A DNA stretch of 64,000 bases, from assembly GCA_009823505.1 (NCBI GenBank), contig VZQC01005766.1, forward strand, positions 1,896,154 through 1,960,153, in the 5' to 3' direction. Each line of letters starts with the position of its first letter. Within the stretch, counting starts at the first letter, position 1. The position numbers and the translations under genes are program-made. The stretch comes from Rhizomys pruinosus. Lineage: Eukaryota > Chordata > Mammalia > Rodentia > Spalacidae. The notes below the pieces were generated by a model. It ran no database searches, was not told the DNA's origin, and was given only the letters and a program-made list of their open reading frames with translations. Of the stretch, positions 42,979-52,235 are shown piece after piece.

Positions 42979-43336
42979 TGTGGTGGTTTGAATGAGTGTC
43001 CCCCATAGGCTCTAGGTATTCAGACGTTTGTCTCCAGTTGGTGGCGCTGTTTTTGGAGGTCTTAGAAGGTGTGGCCGTGCTGAAAGTGTGTCATTGGGGG
43101 CAGGCTTAGTGAGTTTTAACAAGCCTCGTGGTCTACAGTTGCTCTCTCTCTCTGCTTCCTGTGCTCTTTTCGAGGTGTGACCCTCGGTTTGCTGCTCCAG
43201 ATCCAGCCACCACACCTCCGGCCACAATGGACTCCAATTCCCTGGAACTGCCAATCGTAAGCTCAAATTAACTCTTCCTTTTATAAGTTCCTTGGTCATG
43301 GTTCTTTATCACAGCAACAGAAAAGTGACTAATACA
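42979..43336 (+). mobile_element. Solo LTR, MaLR-like, 358 bp
   Basis: Begins TGTGGTGGTTTGAATGAG, ends GACTAATACA, and is flanked by the perfect 5-base duplication atggt at 42974-42978 and 43337-43341. The TG...CA ends, size and 5-base duplication identify a solo LTR. The 3' block 'ttcacagcaacagaaaagtga'-type sequence resembles the MaLR superfamily. The same family recurs at 50525-50868. Confidence 0.75.
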
Positions 43337-43341
43337 ATGGT

Positions 43342-44774
43342 ATTAACTAAAAGCCCTTTGTATAAGATTAAAATAGATGGCTATCTCCTGAATAGAAAAT
43401 AGTAACAGCTAATCAGTCATACAGAATTGTTGTTAATTTTCAACCCACTCCTGACTTGTATGAGTCCCAGTTACAGATATTAGATTAAATGGACACAAAT
43501 GTTCTCCATGTTTCCCTGTATTATACAAATGGTAATTCTGACATTTCTTTTCCATATAACAAGATAATTTCACTCAGGAAAGGCTGGGTTTTACCTCCTT
43601 GAACAAATGGTATGCAGTTCAGAGGGAGACAGTCTGAAAGGATGTGGTAAACCCCTTCAGCTGGGTTCAGGTTTGTAGGTGATACAACTCCTGCCTTCTG
43701 GAAAACTATAAATCTGGATAGGGGTCTGGGAGACAAGAAGGGCTGCTCTAATTGTGGTGGCAGTTGCAAAAACAGGGGGAAGAAATATGCCTCCACCCTT
43801 TAGGATACAATTTTGCCCTTCAGTTAAATAAAAAGCATTAGTCGATAAATGCTTCAGTGCCAGCTGCGGGCTGCCCTACCAGGAGCTGTTGACCAGGGAT
43901 GCTTTTAAAGCCCCCAAAACAAAGGTCATTAGCCTATAACTTTGGGTGCATACAAGAAATGGACAGTTAAGATCCTATTGCTGAAGACACAATGTGATAA
44001 GATAAAAAAATTCTGCTGAGACCCTCTACTGCAAATTAAGTTGATCTTCATGGTGTCAGAGAGCACTATACAAACCACTGGAAAGAAATGGTCTCTGAAG
44101 CTTTACTACAGACTTCTTGTGCTACGTTTCTACATGTCAAAGAAGATGTAGTACATTACTGGCAGCCTGATAAATGTACACCCAGAAAGAAAAAAAATTA
44201 AAAATTGCAATTCGATCTGTGGCCTGCTCCCTGGTGGAGTATGACATGTGTGGCTGACACTGTAGCCTTGGTGCCTCCTAATGTCAGGAGGCTCTATTGA
44301 CCACATTAGAAAGCTCTTGGCATCCCTTTGTCAAAGAGTTATAATGCCCCAACCAAAATATTATCCAAGCATGTGTCTGTGCCCATAGAGTAACTTGTTA
44401 TAATCTTTAATATTTGTTACTATTTGTGTTTTATTATTAGAATTAAAGGAAGATTCCTAAACAACCTGCAAGTCTGTTGCAAACAAAACTTGGACAGTCT
44501 CAAGAGTTTGATGTGCCACCTCAGAAAAAAAGAAAAAAATGGATCTTCTATTTCTCACCCTCTCTCCCCTCCAAAGCCCAGGGACGCTCGAGGAAGAGGT
44601 TGGTGCATCAGATTGTAGGGGCCAAGGAGAGAGGATGAACTGTGAGATCACAGCAAACACGAACTGGATTTTCTTTTCTTTTATTTCCTTTTTTTATTTT
44701 GATCAACATGTTTGGGTAAGTAAATCTTTTCCACTGGACTTGGGGACCTTGGGTGGTACAAAAACTGAACACAG
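43342..44774. other. Unclassified AT-rich sequence
   Basis: About 1.4 kb with no SINE and no recognised family. The + strand has stop-interrupted but protein-like stretches (for example around 43830-43930 and 44080-44260), so an old retroelement interior or decayed gene copy is conceivable. No name is justified. Confidence 0.35.
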
Positions 44775-45105
44775 GGCCAGGCATGGTGACACACACCTTT
44801 AATCCCAGCACTGGGAGGCAGAGGCAGGTGGATCTCTGTTAGTTCAAGGCCAGTCTGGTCTACAGAGTGAGTTCCAGGACAAGACCCGGGTTCAATTCCT
44901 AGCACCCACAGGGTGGCTAACAACCATCCATAACTCCAGTTCCAGGTGGTCCAACATGCTCCTCTGATCCCCCCATGGAGAGTGCATGACACAGGTGACA
45001 CAATCCTTGGACACCCCCCCCCAACAGGCATTGCACAACACAGGTGCTCTTACAATAATGCAGGCAATACACTCATACATATAAATAAAATATTTTTTAA
45101 AAAGA
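44775..45105 (+). repeat. Chimeric SINE: B1 head joined to B2 tail
   Basis: Bases 44775-44880 are the first two thirds of B1 ('gccaggcatggtgacacaca' to 'gagttccaggac'). From 44881 the sequence is B2 from its B-box side onwards ('agacccgggttcaattccta', 'aactccagttccagg') to an A/T-rich tail. The first 60 or so bases of B2 and the last part of B1 are absent. The B2 part also has a duplicated 'attgcacaacacaggtg'-like segment. Confidence 0.85.
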
Positions 45106-45234
45106 ATTAACTTTTAGTTTTGTTGATATTTGCTATGCTTATTTTTTACATTTATTTTTATGTGACCAGTAAGTACACGTAGGCAATAAACATAAGGAGT
45201 GTCCATAGAAACCCAATTAGTTAACATCTAAGTT

Positions 45235-45376
45235 CTTTTTTGGAGACACGGTCTCCCTCTAGCTCCAGCTGTCCTGAAACTCACTCTGTAGACCAGGCTG
45301 TCCTTGAACTCACAGAGATCTGCCTGCCTCTGCCTCCTGAGTGCTGGGACTAAAGGCATGCACCACCAGGCCCGGC
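45235..45376 (-). repeat. B1 SINE
   Basis: Reverse-strand B1, 'ggagacacggtctccctcta' to 'caccaccaggcccggc'. Confidence 0.94.
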
Positions 45377-45411
45377 TAAAAGCTAATTCTTTAAGAGATA
45401 ATAAAATAAAG

Positions 45412-45535
45412 CCAGGCATGGTGACTCATGCCTATAATTCCAGGACCCAGGAGGTCCAGGTAGAAAGATCAAGTAATGTAAGACAAGCCTGGGCTACATG
45501 GGCTCCTACCACAAAATGAGCACACAATGAAAAAT
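45412..45535 (+). repeat. Proto-B1-type SINE, diverged
   Basis: 'agccaggcatggtgactcat', 'gcctataattccaggaccca', 'acaagcctgggctacatg'. Confidence 0.75.
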
Positions 45536-45667
45536 AAAAAACAGAAGACAAAAAATAGACAAGTCTCTGGTAAAGATGATTAATATAAAATAAGTAAAAG
45601 TACAAACAACAATTTATAGATCTAAGTTGCTCCTTGCTTTGGTCCCCCATCTTCAGAACTATTTGGA

Positions 45668-45775
45668 GGCCAGGAAGGAATAATCCATTTCTATAATCCG
45701 GCAGGAGGATCGTTAGTTCAAGGCCAGCCTGGGCTACATAACAAGACTCTGTGCCTAAAAGCTTTTAAAAATAAA
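45668..45775 (+). repeat. B1-type SINE fragment
   Basis: 'gttcaaggccagcctgggct', 'acataacaagactctgtgcc', with a weak 5' part. Confidence 0.7.
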
Positions 45776-45780
45776 ACACT

Positions 45781-45936
45781 GGGGGCTGGTGACATGACTC
45801 ATTGGGTAAAGTCACTTACTGCCAAGGCTGACAACTTGAGTTTGATCCCTAGGACCCACATAGTACATCCTCTGACAGCTACAGGGGTATGGTGGCTCAC
45901 TTGCATGTGTGCACACACATACATAAGTAACAAAAA
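45781..45936 (+). repeat. B3 SINE, internally deleted
   Basis: 'ggctggtgacatgactcatt', 'actgccaaggctgacaactt', 'gagtttgatccctaggaccc', then a jump to the CA-rich 3' end. The middle B3 segment is missing. Confidence 0.75.
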
Positions 45937-45950
45937 CATGGATATAATTT

Positions 45951-46339
45951 CTTTTTAAAATATTTATCATTTTTATTTTTTTTATTTATTATTTATTTAT
46001 TTATTTTTTGGTCTTTTCAAGACAGGGTCTCCCTGTAGTCCCAGCTGTTCTGGAACTCACTCTGTAGACCAGGCTGGCCTTGAACTCACAAAGATCTGCC
46101 TGCCTCTTTCTCCCAAGTGCTAGGATTAAAGGCGTGCGCCACCACGCCTGGCTCCTATCATTTTTATTTTTTATGCATCCGTGTCATGCAATGTCCTTGG
46201 AAGTCAGAAGAGTCGTTGGATCCCCTGGAGCTAGAGTTATGGATGGTTGTTAGCCACTGTGTGGGTGCTGGGAATTGAACCCGGGTCCTCTGCAAGAGCA
46301 GCCAGTGATCTTAACCACTGAGCCATCTCTCCAGCCCCA
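45951..46339 (-). repeat. B2 SINE split by a B1
   Basis: Reverse-strand B2 (45951-45981 and 46156-46339) with diverged 14-base duplications catggatataattt at 45937-45950 and cgtggatatgattt at 46340-46353. Confidence 0.93.
45982..46155 (-). repeat. B1 SINE nested in B2 tail
   Basis: Reverse-strand B1 inserted in the T/A-rich B2 tail. The sequence tatcatttttatttttt occurs on both sides (from 45965 and 46156). Confidence 0.94.
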
Positions 46340-46353
46340 CGTGGATATGATTT

Positions 46354-46673
46354 CATTAGGAAAAACCTTTTCTGTGGGAAATGGCCTTCTGTCCTGCTCT
46401 TACCACTGTTGCTTTGAATGTTGTCTGTTTCCACAGTTGACCCTAATCCTAACCAACACAGGGGCTAGGTCAGAACTATACTAGGTCCAGGTATTCAGAG
46501 TGGGCCAGGCAGGATGGGAGATAATGGGAAGCAGAGGTATCAGGTGAGGCCGTAGTGAGACCAAGCTGAAGCAGCCCCTGGGCCAGCAGCCAGCAGAATA
46601 AATGGTGACCACTGTAAGTGGCAGTCTGCTGTGCTGGTGGCCTTGCCCAGGATCCCTTTGAAAAGCTAGATGT
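46354..46673. other. Unique sequence, no gene seen
   Basis: Nothing recognised. Confidence 0.55.
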
Positions 46674-46843
46674 GCAGGGCGTGGTGGCTCACGCCTTTAA
46701 TCCTAGCACTTGGGAGGCAGAGGCAGGTGGATCTTTGTAAGTTCAAGGCCAGCCTGGTCTACAGAGTGAGTTCCAGGACAGCTGGTGCTACAGGGAGACC
46801 CTGTCTCGAAAAGACAAAAAAAAAAAAAAAAAAAAAAAAAAAA
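46674..46843 (+). repeat. B1 SINE with A28-class tail
   Basis: Full-length B1 with a long pure A tail (46818-46843), suggesting a young insertion. Confidence 0.95.
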
Positions 46844-48647
46844 AGCATGCTTGGGCAGGTCTGGCTCTTCTGGAGCTAGGGCTGTGTGCTACTTGGTCAT
46901 CTGCAAACTCCTGAAAACCCAACTCAGACAACAGAGGCAATGCACATGCTCATTGTGTTCAGCTCTATCCATCTGTTCAAACTGTGGTTATAAAGACCCA
47001 TGATGGTGGCTCCACGTGGTCCCATTTTGCCCCTCCCTCTAAGAGCTCCAGATTCTTCTCTGGTGAGAGAGAAATGGCTTTGGCATGCATAAATTTCCCA
47101 TCTTTATAACGCCCCATCCAAGAAGAAAGATGCCCTTTCCCAGCGCCTCCCTTGCAAGTCTGTGACTAGTACTTTCTCATTAGCCAAGATCAGATCATGT
47201 ACCTGGATCCAAGCCAGAACTTACTCCAGCCAATCTGGACCCATCCCTAGAGCTACCACAAGGTTGACTGGCTTGAATAATTACCAAGCTTTGTTCTCCT
47301 TATGTATTAAGAGAATGCTGCCATATATTTCTTGTAATATTTTCAGACGGACTAAAGAAAATCAGGATTTGGTGTCCCTTCGCACAGTGCATGGCACATT
47401 CCGTATTTTACCAATGGTGGCGATTAGCAGCTATCAGCACAGATGCTGGAAACTGGGCCTCTGCTCCCACTCCTGTGATGGGAAAGCTGGCTGTGTCAAC
47501 TAGCATACAAACCAGTCTGCAGCTAGCTCCTGAAAGATGGAAGGGGAATCGACATAAAGCCTGATCTTCAGCCCTTGGGGATAAACTGAGGCTATGTGTG
47601 TTCAGTGCACAGGTGAAAGCACAGGGCCCAGGGAAGCCTCGGTGAAGCATAGAGTATAAATGGGCTCTGTGCAAACATGACTTTGGGGGAGGCAGGCTCT
47701 CCACTTTTGCAGACTCCCAAGGATCATCCCTGGGCCCCTGCCATGGGACTGGTCCATTAAATGGCTACATGCCAAGTAAGAGGAGCAGAAAGGCTGTAAA
47801 GTCCCCTCTAGCTCAGTTCGTGGTGGGTGATGGGGTCATATGCCCTGACAGGCCTTTACCTAGGGGAAAAAAATCTTTCTAATAGCCCAGAAGAATGCCC
47901 TAATCTGACAACTCGTTTAGCAGATTATTGGGCCTGGCTTTGATCTCCATTGGGCATAATGAGTGCGGCTCTGGGGCCAGTCAAGTCACTAATTACGAGA
48001 ACAGCCAGCAACAGGGGGCCTTCCCAGGAATGGGGCCCTCTGCTTGCCGGTTGGAGGGTGGGGATGTTTACGAGTGAGTGAGTCAGACCCAGGGGGAAGC
48101 TATGTCAGGTCACCAGGACTAGCCCTGGGGTCACTCTGGGAAAGTACTCTAAGCTGGGCCTTCCCATGGCACATGTGGCACTTGATGCCACCCAGGGGAC
48201 TGGATAGCGAGTGATGACCCAACAGTGAGAGCACAGCCCTGGCTCAGTGGGAACAAATGGCCTGTGGCATCAGAAGACAGCGCAGTGATGTGCGGGCAAG
48301 CAGCCAGAATAGCCCTGGCCTGTCGCGACATCCTGTACGATGCCTCTGACTCACACTCAGCTCCCATTTCTCCTTCTTCTAAGTCCTCGTATTTCCCCAT
48401 GTGGCCCTTGGGGCTCCTGGGAGCAGATGGACAAGAGAGGGTTGGTATTAAGTCCTGTAGTTCATCATCCTTAAGGGCAATGGGACCCAAACCTGAGGTC
48501 CTATATTAGGGCCGGGGTTTCAGCAAGGATGTGGCTAGGAAGATAGATGGAGATAAACAGAACCGGTGGTCCTGAGTCAAAGGGTCCCGAAGCAGTGTTG
48601 GGTAGGGACATATACTCTAGACTTGGCGTAGAAAGAGCTGCATCCGG
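46844..48647. other. Unique sequence, candidate conserved block
   Basis: About 1.8 kb without SINEs. 47880-48060 contains 'tttagcagattattgggcct', 'ctttgatctccattgggcat' and TAATTA at 47990, resembling a conserved non-coding element. 47090-47340 may be a very old transposon but is not assignable. The 113-codon frames at 47162-47503 and 48149-48490 lack domains. Confidence 0.4.
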
Positions 48648-48866
48648 GCTGGGGGATGCTCAGTTGGGAGGATGCTGCCTGGTGTCTGTAGTGCCTTGGG
48701 TTTGATCCCCAGTACTGCATCATAATAACTGGGTTGGTGGTGGTGACCATAATCTCGGCACTTGGGAAGTAGACATGGGTTGGCCAGTAGTTCAACATCT
48801 TCCTCAGCTACATAACAAGTTTGAGGCCAGCCTGAACTACATGAGACTCAAAACAAAACAGAGGGG
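48648..48866 (+). repeat. B4-type SINE
   Basis: ID-like head ('gatgctcagttgggaggatg', 'gggtttgatccccagtactg') fused to a B1-like body ('tttgaggccagcctgaacta'). Confidence 0.8.
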
Positions 48867-48963
48867 CTCACAAACAACCCCTAAATAGCCATGAGACCTT
48901 GAGCTAAGCCATGTGACCTGAGTAGTAACTTTGTTTTTTTTTTACATTAAGAACCAGGTTTTC

Positions 48964-49119
48964 AACTGGGCGTGGTGGCGCATGCCTTTAATCCTAGCAC
49001 TTGGGAGGCAGAGGCAGGCAGATCTTTGTGAGTTCAAGGCCAGCCTGGTCTACAGAGTGAGTTCCAGGACAGCTGGGGCTACAGGGAGACCCTGTTTCAA
49101 AAAGACCAAAAAAAAAAGG
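48964..49119 (+). repeat. B1 SINE
   Basis: Full-length B1 with the perfect duplication accaggttttc at 48953-48963 and 49120-49130. Confidence 0.97.
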
Positions 49120-49316
49120 ACCAGGTTTTCCACATTACCATTGCCAAATGAGTTGTACTTTGTTTATGTAGAACATCAAAATACAGAGATAAAATTATTA
49201 ATCCAGTTTAAAACTAAACTTGAAGTTAAGATATTATAAAACATTAAGTAATAGGTAAAAATGTAAACATTAAACATTCTATTCATTGGAACAGATAATT
49301 GGGACATAACTTTTTT

Positions 49317-49464
49317 TTTGGTCTTTTTGAGACAGGGTCTCCCTATAGCCCCAGCCAGCCTGGAACTCCCTCTGTAGACCAGTCTGGCCTTGAACTCACA
49401 GAGATCCACCTGCCTCTGCCTCCTGAGTACTAGGATTAAAGGCTTGCGCCACCACACCCTGCTT
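49317..49464 (-). repeat. B1 SINE
   Basis: Reverse-strand B1 flanked by gacataacttttt at 49303 and 49465. Confidence 0.97.
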
Positions 49465-49492
49465 GACATAACTTTTTAAAGAAATCATTTTA

Positions 49493-49620
49493 AGCCAGGC
49501 ATGGTGGCAGACACCTGTAATCCCAGTAGCACTTGAGAGGATCAGCAGTTCAAGGCCAACCTTGGCTACCTAGTAGATTTGAGGCCACCCTGGGCTACTT
49601 GAGACCTTGTCTCAAAAAAG
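49493..49620 (+). repeat. Proto-B1-type SINE
   Basis: 'aagccaggcatggtggcaga', 'cacctgtaatcccagtagca', 'gcagttcaaggccaaccttg', 'tctcaaaaaagtt'. Confidence 0.82.
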
Positions 49621-49647
49621 TTCTAAAGAATAGAAAATGTAATTTGC

Positions 49648-49813
49648 AGTGCTATTTTTCTGAGGAGATACAGGCTTGCCAATACTGAGTTTGGGACTTT
49701 TATTTACGGTCTGCTCTTTAGGCGACCTTCTGCAACCTCAATGGACAGTGATGACAGAAGACTCACGGAATCCCTTAAATAAAGATTTATTGACTTTAAT
49801 TTAAAAAAAAAAA
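49648..49813 (+). pseudogene. Processed retrocopy, 3' mRNA fragment
   Basis: A 166-base non-SINE insert ends in an A12 tail, with AATAAA at about 49779-49784, some 20 bases before the tail. It is bounded by a perfect 16-base target duplication (49632-49647 and 49814-49829; agaaaatgtaatttgc). From its first base one frame stays open for 44 codons and ends ...DDRRLTESLK before a TAA that overlaps the polyadenylation signal. That fits the C-terminus and very short 3' UTR of a compact mRNA, 5'-truncated on insertion. The parent gene is not recognised. Confidence 0.75.
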
Positions 49814-49859
49814 AGAAAATGTAATTTGCTGGAAAAATAAAAAATAAAATATTATTTTA

Positions 49860-50045
49860 TTTTGGGGGGGGTTCTTTTTTTGAGACAGGGTCTCCCTATA
49901 GCCCCAGCTGGACTGGAACTCACTCTGTAGACCAGGCTCACCTTGAACTCACAGAGATCCCGCTGCCTCTTCTTAGCCACCATGTGGGTGCTAGGAATCA
50001 AAACTTGGTCCTCTGCAAGAGCAGTCAGAGCCATCTCTCCAGCCC
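49860..50045 (-). repeat. Chimeric SINE: B2 head joined to B1 tail
   Basis: Read on the minus strand, 50045 to about 49974 is a B2 head ('ggggctggagagatggctct', 'cctagcacccacatggtggc'). It runs directly into B1 from its middle ('gatctctgtgagttcaaggt') to the tail at about 49868. The B1 promoter half and the B2 3' half are absent: the mirror composition of the chimera at 44775. Confidence 0.8.
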
Positions 50046-50196
50046 CTTTTTTTGGTGTTTTTGAGAGAGGGTCTCCCTGTAGCCCCAGCTGTCCTGGAAC
50101 TTGTTCTGTAAATCAGGCTGGCCTTGAACTTACAGAGATCTGCCTGCCCCTGCCTCCCAAGTGCTGGGATTAAAGGCATGGGCCACCACACCCTGC
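50046..50196 (-). repeat. B1 SINE
   Basis: Full reverse-strand B1 abutting the chimera; 'tttgagagagggtctccctg' to 'ccaccacaccctgc'. Confidence 0.94.
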
Positions 50197-50223
50197 ATTA
50201 TTTGATCTTTTAAAGTAAAATCC

Positions 50224-50412
50224 TGGGGCTGGAGAGATGACTCATTGGTTCTTCCAGAGGACTGAGTTTGATTCCCAGTACCCAATTGGGCGGCTCACAA
50301 CTGCCTGTAACACAGCTCCTGGGGGATTTGATGCTTCCGGCCTCCACAGGCCATTGCATTTACACACAAACACACACATATACACATAACTAAAAATAAA
50401 AACAAGTTTAAA
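50224..50412 (+). repeat. B2 SINE, head partly deleted
   Basis: 'ggggctggagagatgactca' jumps to 'cttccagaggactgagtttg', losing about 15 bases between the A and B boxes. The 3' part carries 'cctccacaggccattgcatt'. Confidence 0.88.
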
Positions 50413-50464
50413 AATTGAAGTAAAATCCTTAAAAAGGGGTATCTTTATAAAGTTAAGCACATGC

Positions 50465-50996
50465 TTTTTACTTTATTTTTATTATTTTTAATTACTTGTA
50501 TATGTATCTGTGGGGGGTGGAGCATGGACAGTTTGAATGAGGACGTCCCCCGTAGGTTCAAGTACTTGAACACTTGGTCCCCAGTAGGTGTCACTGTTTG
50601 GGGAAGATAGGAGGTGCCGCCGAAAGAAGCACGGTCATAGGCTTGCCCACTTCCGGTTCAGTCTCTTTGCTTCCTGTTTGTGGTTGAAGATGTGAGCTTG
50701 TACTTTCCTGCTTCTACAGCCCTGCCTGCTGCTTCCTGCCATACTCCACACCTCCCTACCATGATGGACTTTCATCCCTCTACAACCATAAGCCCAAATA
50801 AACTCTTCCATTTCTAAGTCGCATTGGTCATGGTGTTTTACCACAGCAATAGAAAAGTAACAAATACAGTGCACAGGAGTGACGGTGCCCACAGAGGCCC
50901 CATGCCATTGTGGGTGCTGAGATCTGAGCTCAAGTCCTCTGTGAGAACAGTACAAGCTCTTGACTGCTCAGCCATCTTTCTAGCCCCAAGCACATC
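50465..50996 (-). repeat. B2/B3 SINE split by a solo LTR
   Basis: Reverse-strand SINE: the left part 50465-50519 is tail, and the right part 50874-50996 contains 'ccattgtgggtgctgagatc' and the head 'ctcagccatctttctagccc'. The LTR lies between. Confidence 0.8.
50525..50868 (+). mobile_element. Solo LTR, MaLR-like, 344 bp
   Basis: Same family as 42979-43336 ('gtttgaatgaggacgtcccc', 'acttggtccccagtaggtgt', 'cagcaatagaaaagtaac'), with TG...CA ends. Near-matching 5-base flanks are gagca (50520-50524) and gtgca (50869-50873). It inserted into the older SINE. Confidence 0.7.
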
Positions 50997-51569
50997 TATT
51001 ATGTGTGAGTGCACATGTGTGTGTGGGGCACACACAAACTGTTCCCCACTGCACAGATCTTTGCAGGCCAACACCATTCAATCAACAGCCAGGGAAAGGT
51101 GATAAATTGGAATGTCTTCATTGACACCAACATTGTGGAGAAAATCTGTCACTTAATAACTTGGACGAAAGCAGTTTTGTTTTGTTTTGTTTTGTTTTTG
51201 TCAAGACTGAAGTGTTTCCGTGAGCTTTCAGTCTGTTTTGGTCTAAGCCTTCCTTAACCCCATCAGATGTCCACACTGCTGGCCGTATACACTGAAACAC
51301 TCAGGTTCTTTGAACTAGAACCAGAGCTGCAGGGGAAACTTGGCTGCACCAATGAGCATTTTCTTTCTCTTCCTGAAAATTATGGAGATGTTAAAAAATG
51401 CTTTTGAAATGAGTATCTCATTGTTCTACTTAAAATGTTAATGCAATGCGTAAGTCTCTTGGTGGTTTCAAGGCACAAGTTGCTCTGAATCTAGATTTTT
51501 TTTCTTAAATGTGAACTAATAGTGTTACAATTAAAAACAACAACTGGCCTGTGATCATTTAGAGACACA
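50997..51569. other. Unique sequence, no gene seen
   Basis: Contains a TTTTG run at about 51175-51196. No exon recognised. Confidence 0.55.
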
Positions 51570-51717
51570 GAGACAGATGTAGTAGTGTGTGCCTAAGTCT
51601 CAACTACTCAGGAGGCTGAGGCAGAAAGATTGCTGAGTCCAGAAGTTTGGGGCCAGCTTGGGCAGTGAAGGGAGAGCCCCATCTCAAGGTAAACAAACAA
51701 ACAAACAAACAAACAAA
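51570..51717 (+). repeat. Proto-B1/FLAM-like SINE with (CAAA)n tail
   Basis: 'caactactcaggaggctgag', 'agtttggggccagcttgggc', then CAAA units at 51690-51717. Sequence details are closer to the proto-B1 monomer than to young B1. Confidence 0.78.
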
Positions 51718-51742
51718 GAGCAGAGGGTGAGAGGGTAAGGAA

Positions 51743-51762
51743 AGAGAGAGAGAGAGAGAGAG
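51743..51762. repeat. (AG)n microsatellite
   Basis: Short pure AG run. Confidence 0.9.
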
Positions 51763-51924
51763 CCTAACCAGAGTACAGACAGCCATACAAAGCAGTCATC
51801 CTTGAACCAAGCATATAGGAAAGAGGTCAGAGCCTGCCTCCCTCTCCTCTCAGCTACCCACAAGTATATACACACTGGATGACATTAACACTGGAAAAGA
51901 TGAAGATGCTCAGTTTACTCAGGT

Positions 51925-52060
51925 GATTCTTTTGATGTTAAGCAGCTCTGTGCCAGGCTCTGCACAAGGTTCCATTGTGCAGGATACATTGATAAGCCAC
52001 ACAGACAGATTCCTGTCCTCATGAACTTTACAGCCTAGCAGGGACAGGACGTTAAAGAAA
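51925..52060 (+). repeat. Possible ancient MIR/L2-type repeat
   Basis: 'ctgtgccaggctctgcacaa', 'attcctgtcctcatgaactt', 'tacagcctagcagggacagg' follow a known old mammalian repeat pattern. Family uncertain. Confidence 0.4.
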
Positions 52061-52071
52061 TACTCACTGGA

Positions 52072-52235
52072 GCTGGGCGTGGTGGTACAGACCTTTAATC
52101 CCAGCACTCGGGAGGCAGAGGCAGGTGATTGTGTGAATTCAAGGTCAAGGTTAGCCTGGTCTATATAGACAGTACCAGGCTAGCTGGGGCTACCAGGAAA
52201 CCCTGTCTCAAAAACACCCCCCCCCAAAAAAAAGA
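52072..52235 (+). repeat. B1 SINE
   Basis: 'gagctgggcgtggtggtaca' to 'accctgtctcaaaaa', with a C9 run in the tail and a small internal duplication ('aaggtcaaggtt'). Confidence 0.92.

Noticed and set aside
47162..47503. 113-codon + strand frame
   Set aside because: Composition is not protein-like and part of it resembles a very old, unassigned transposon.
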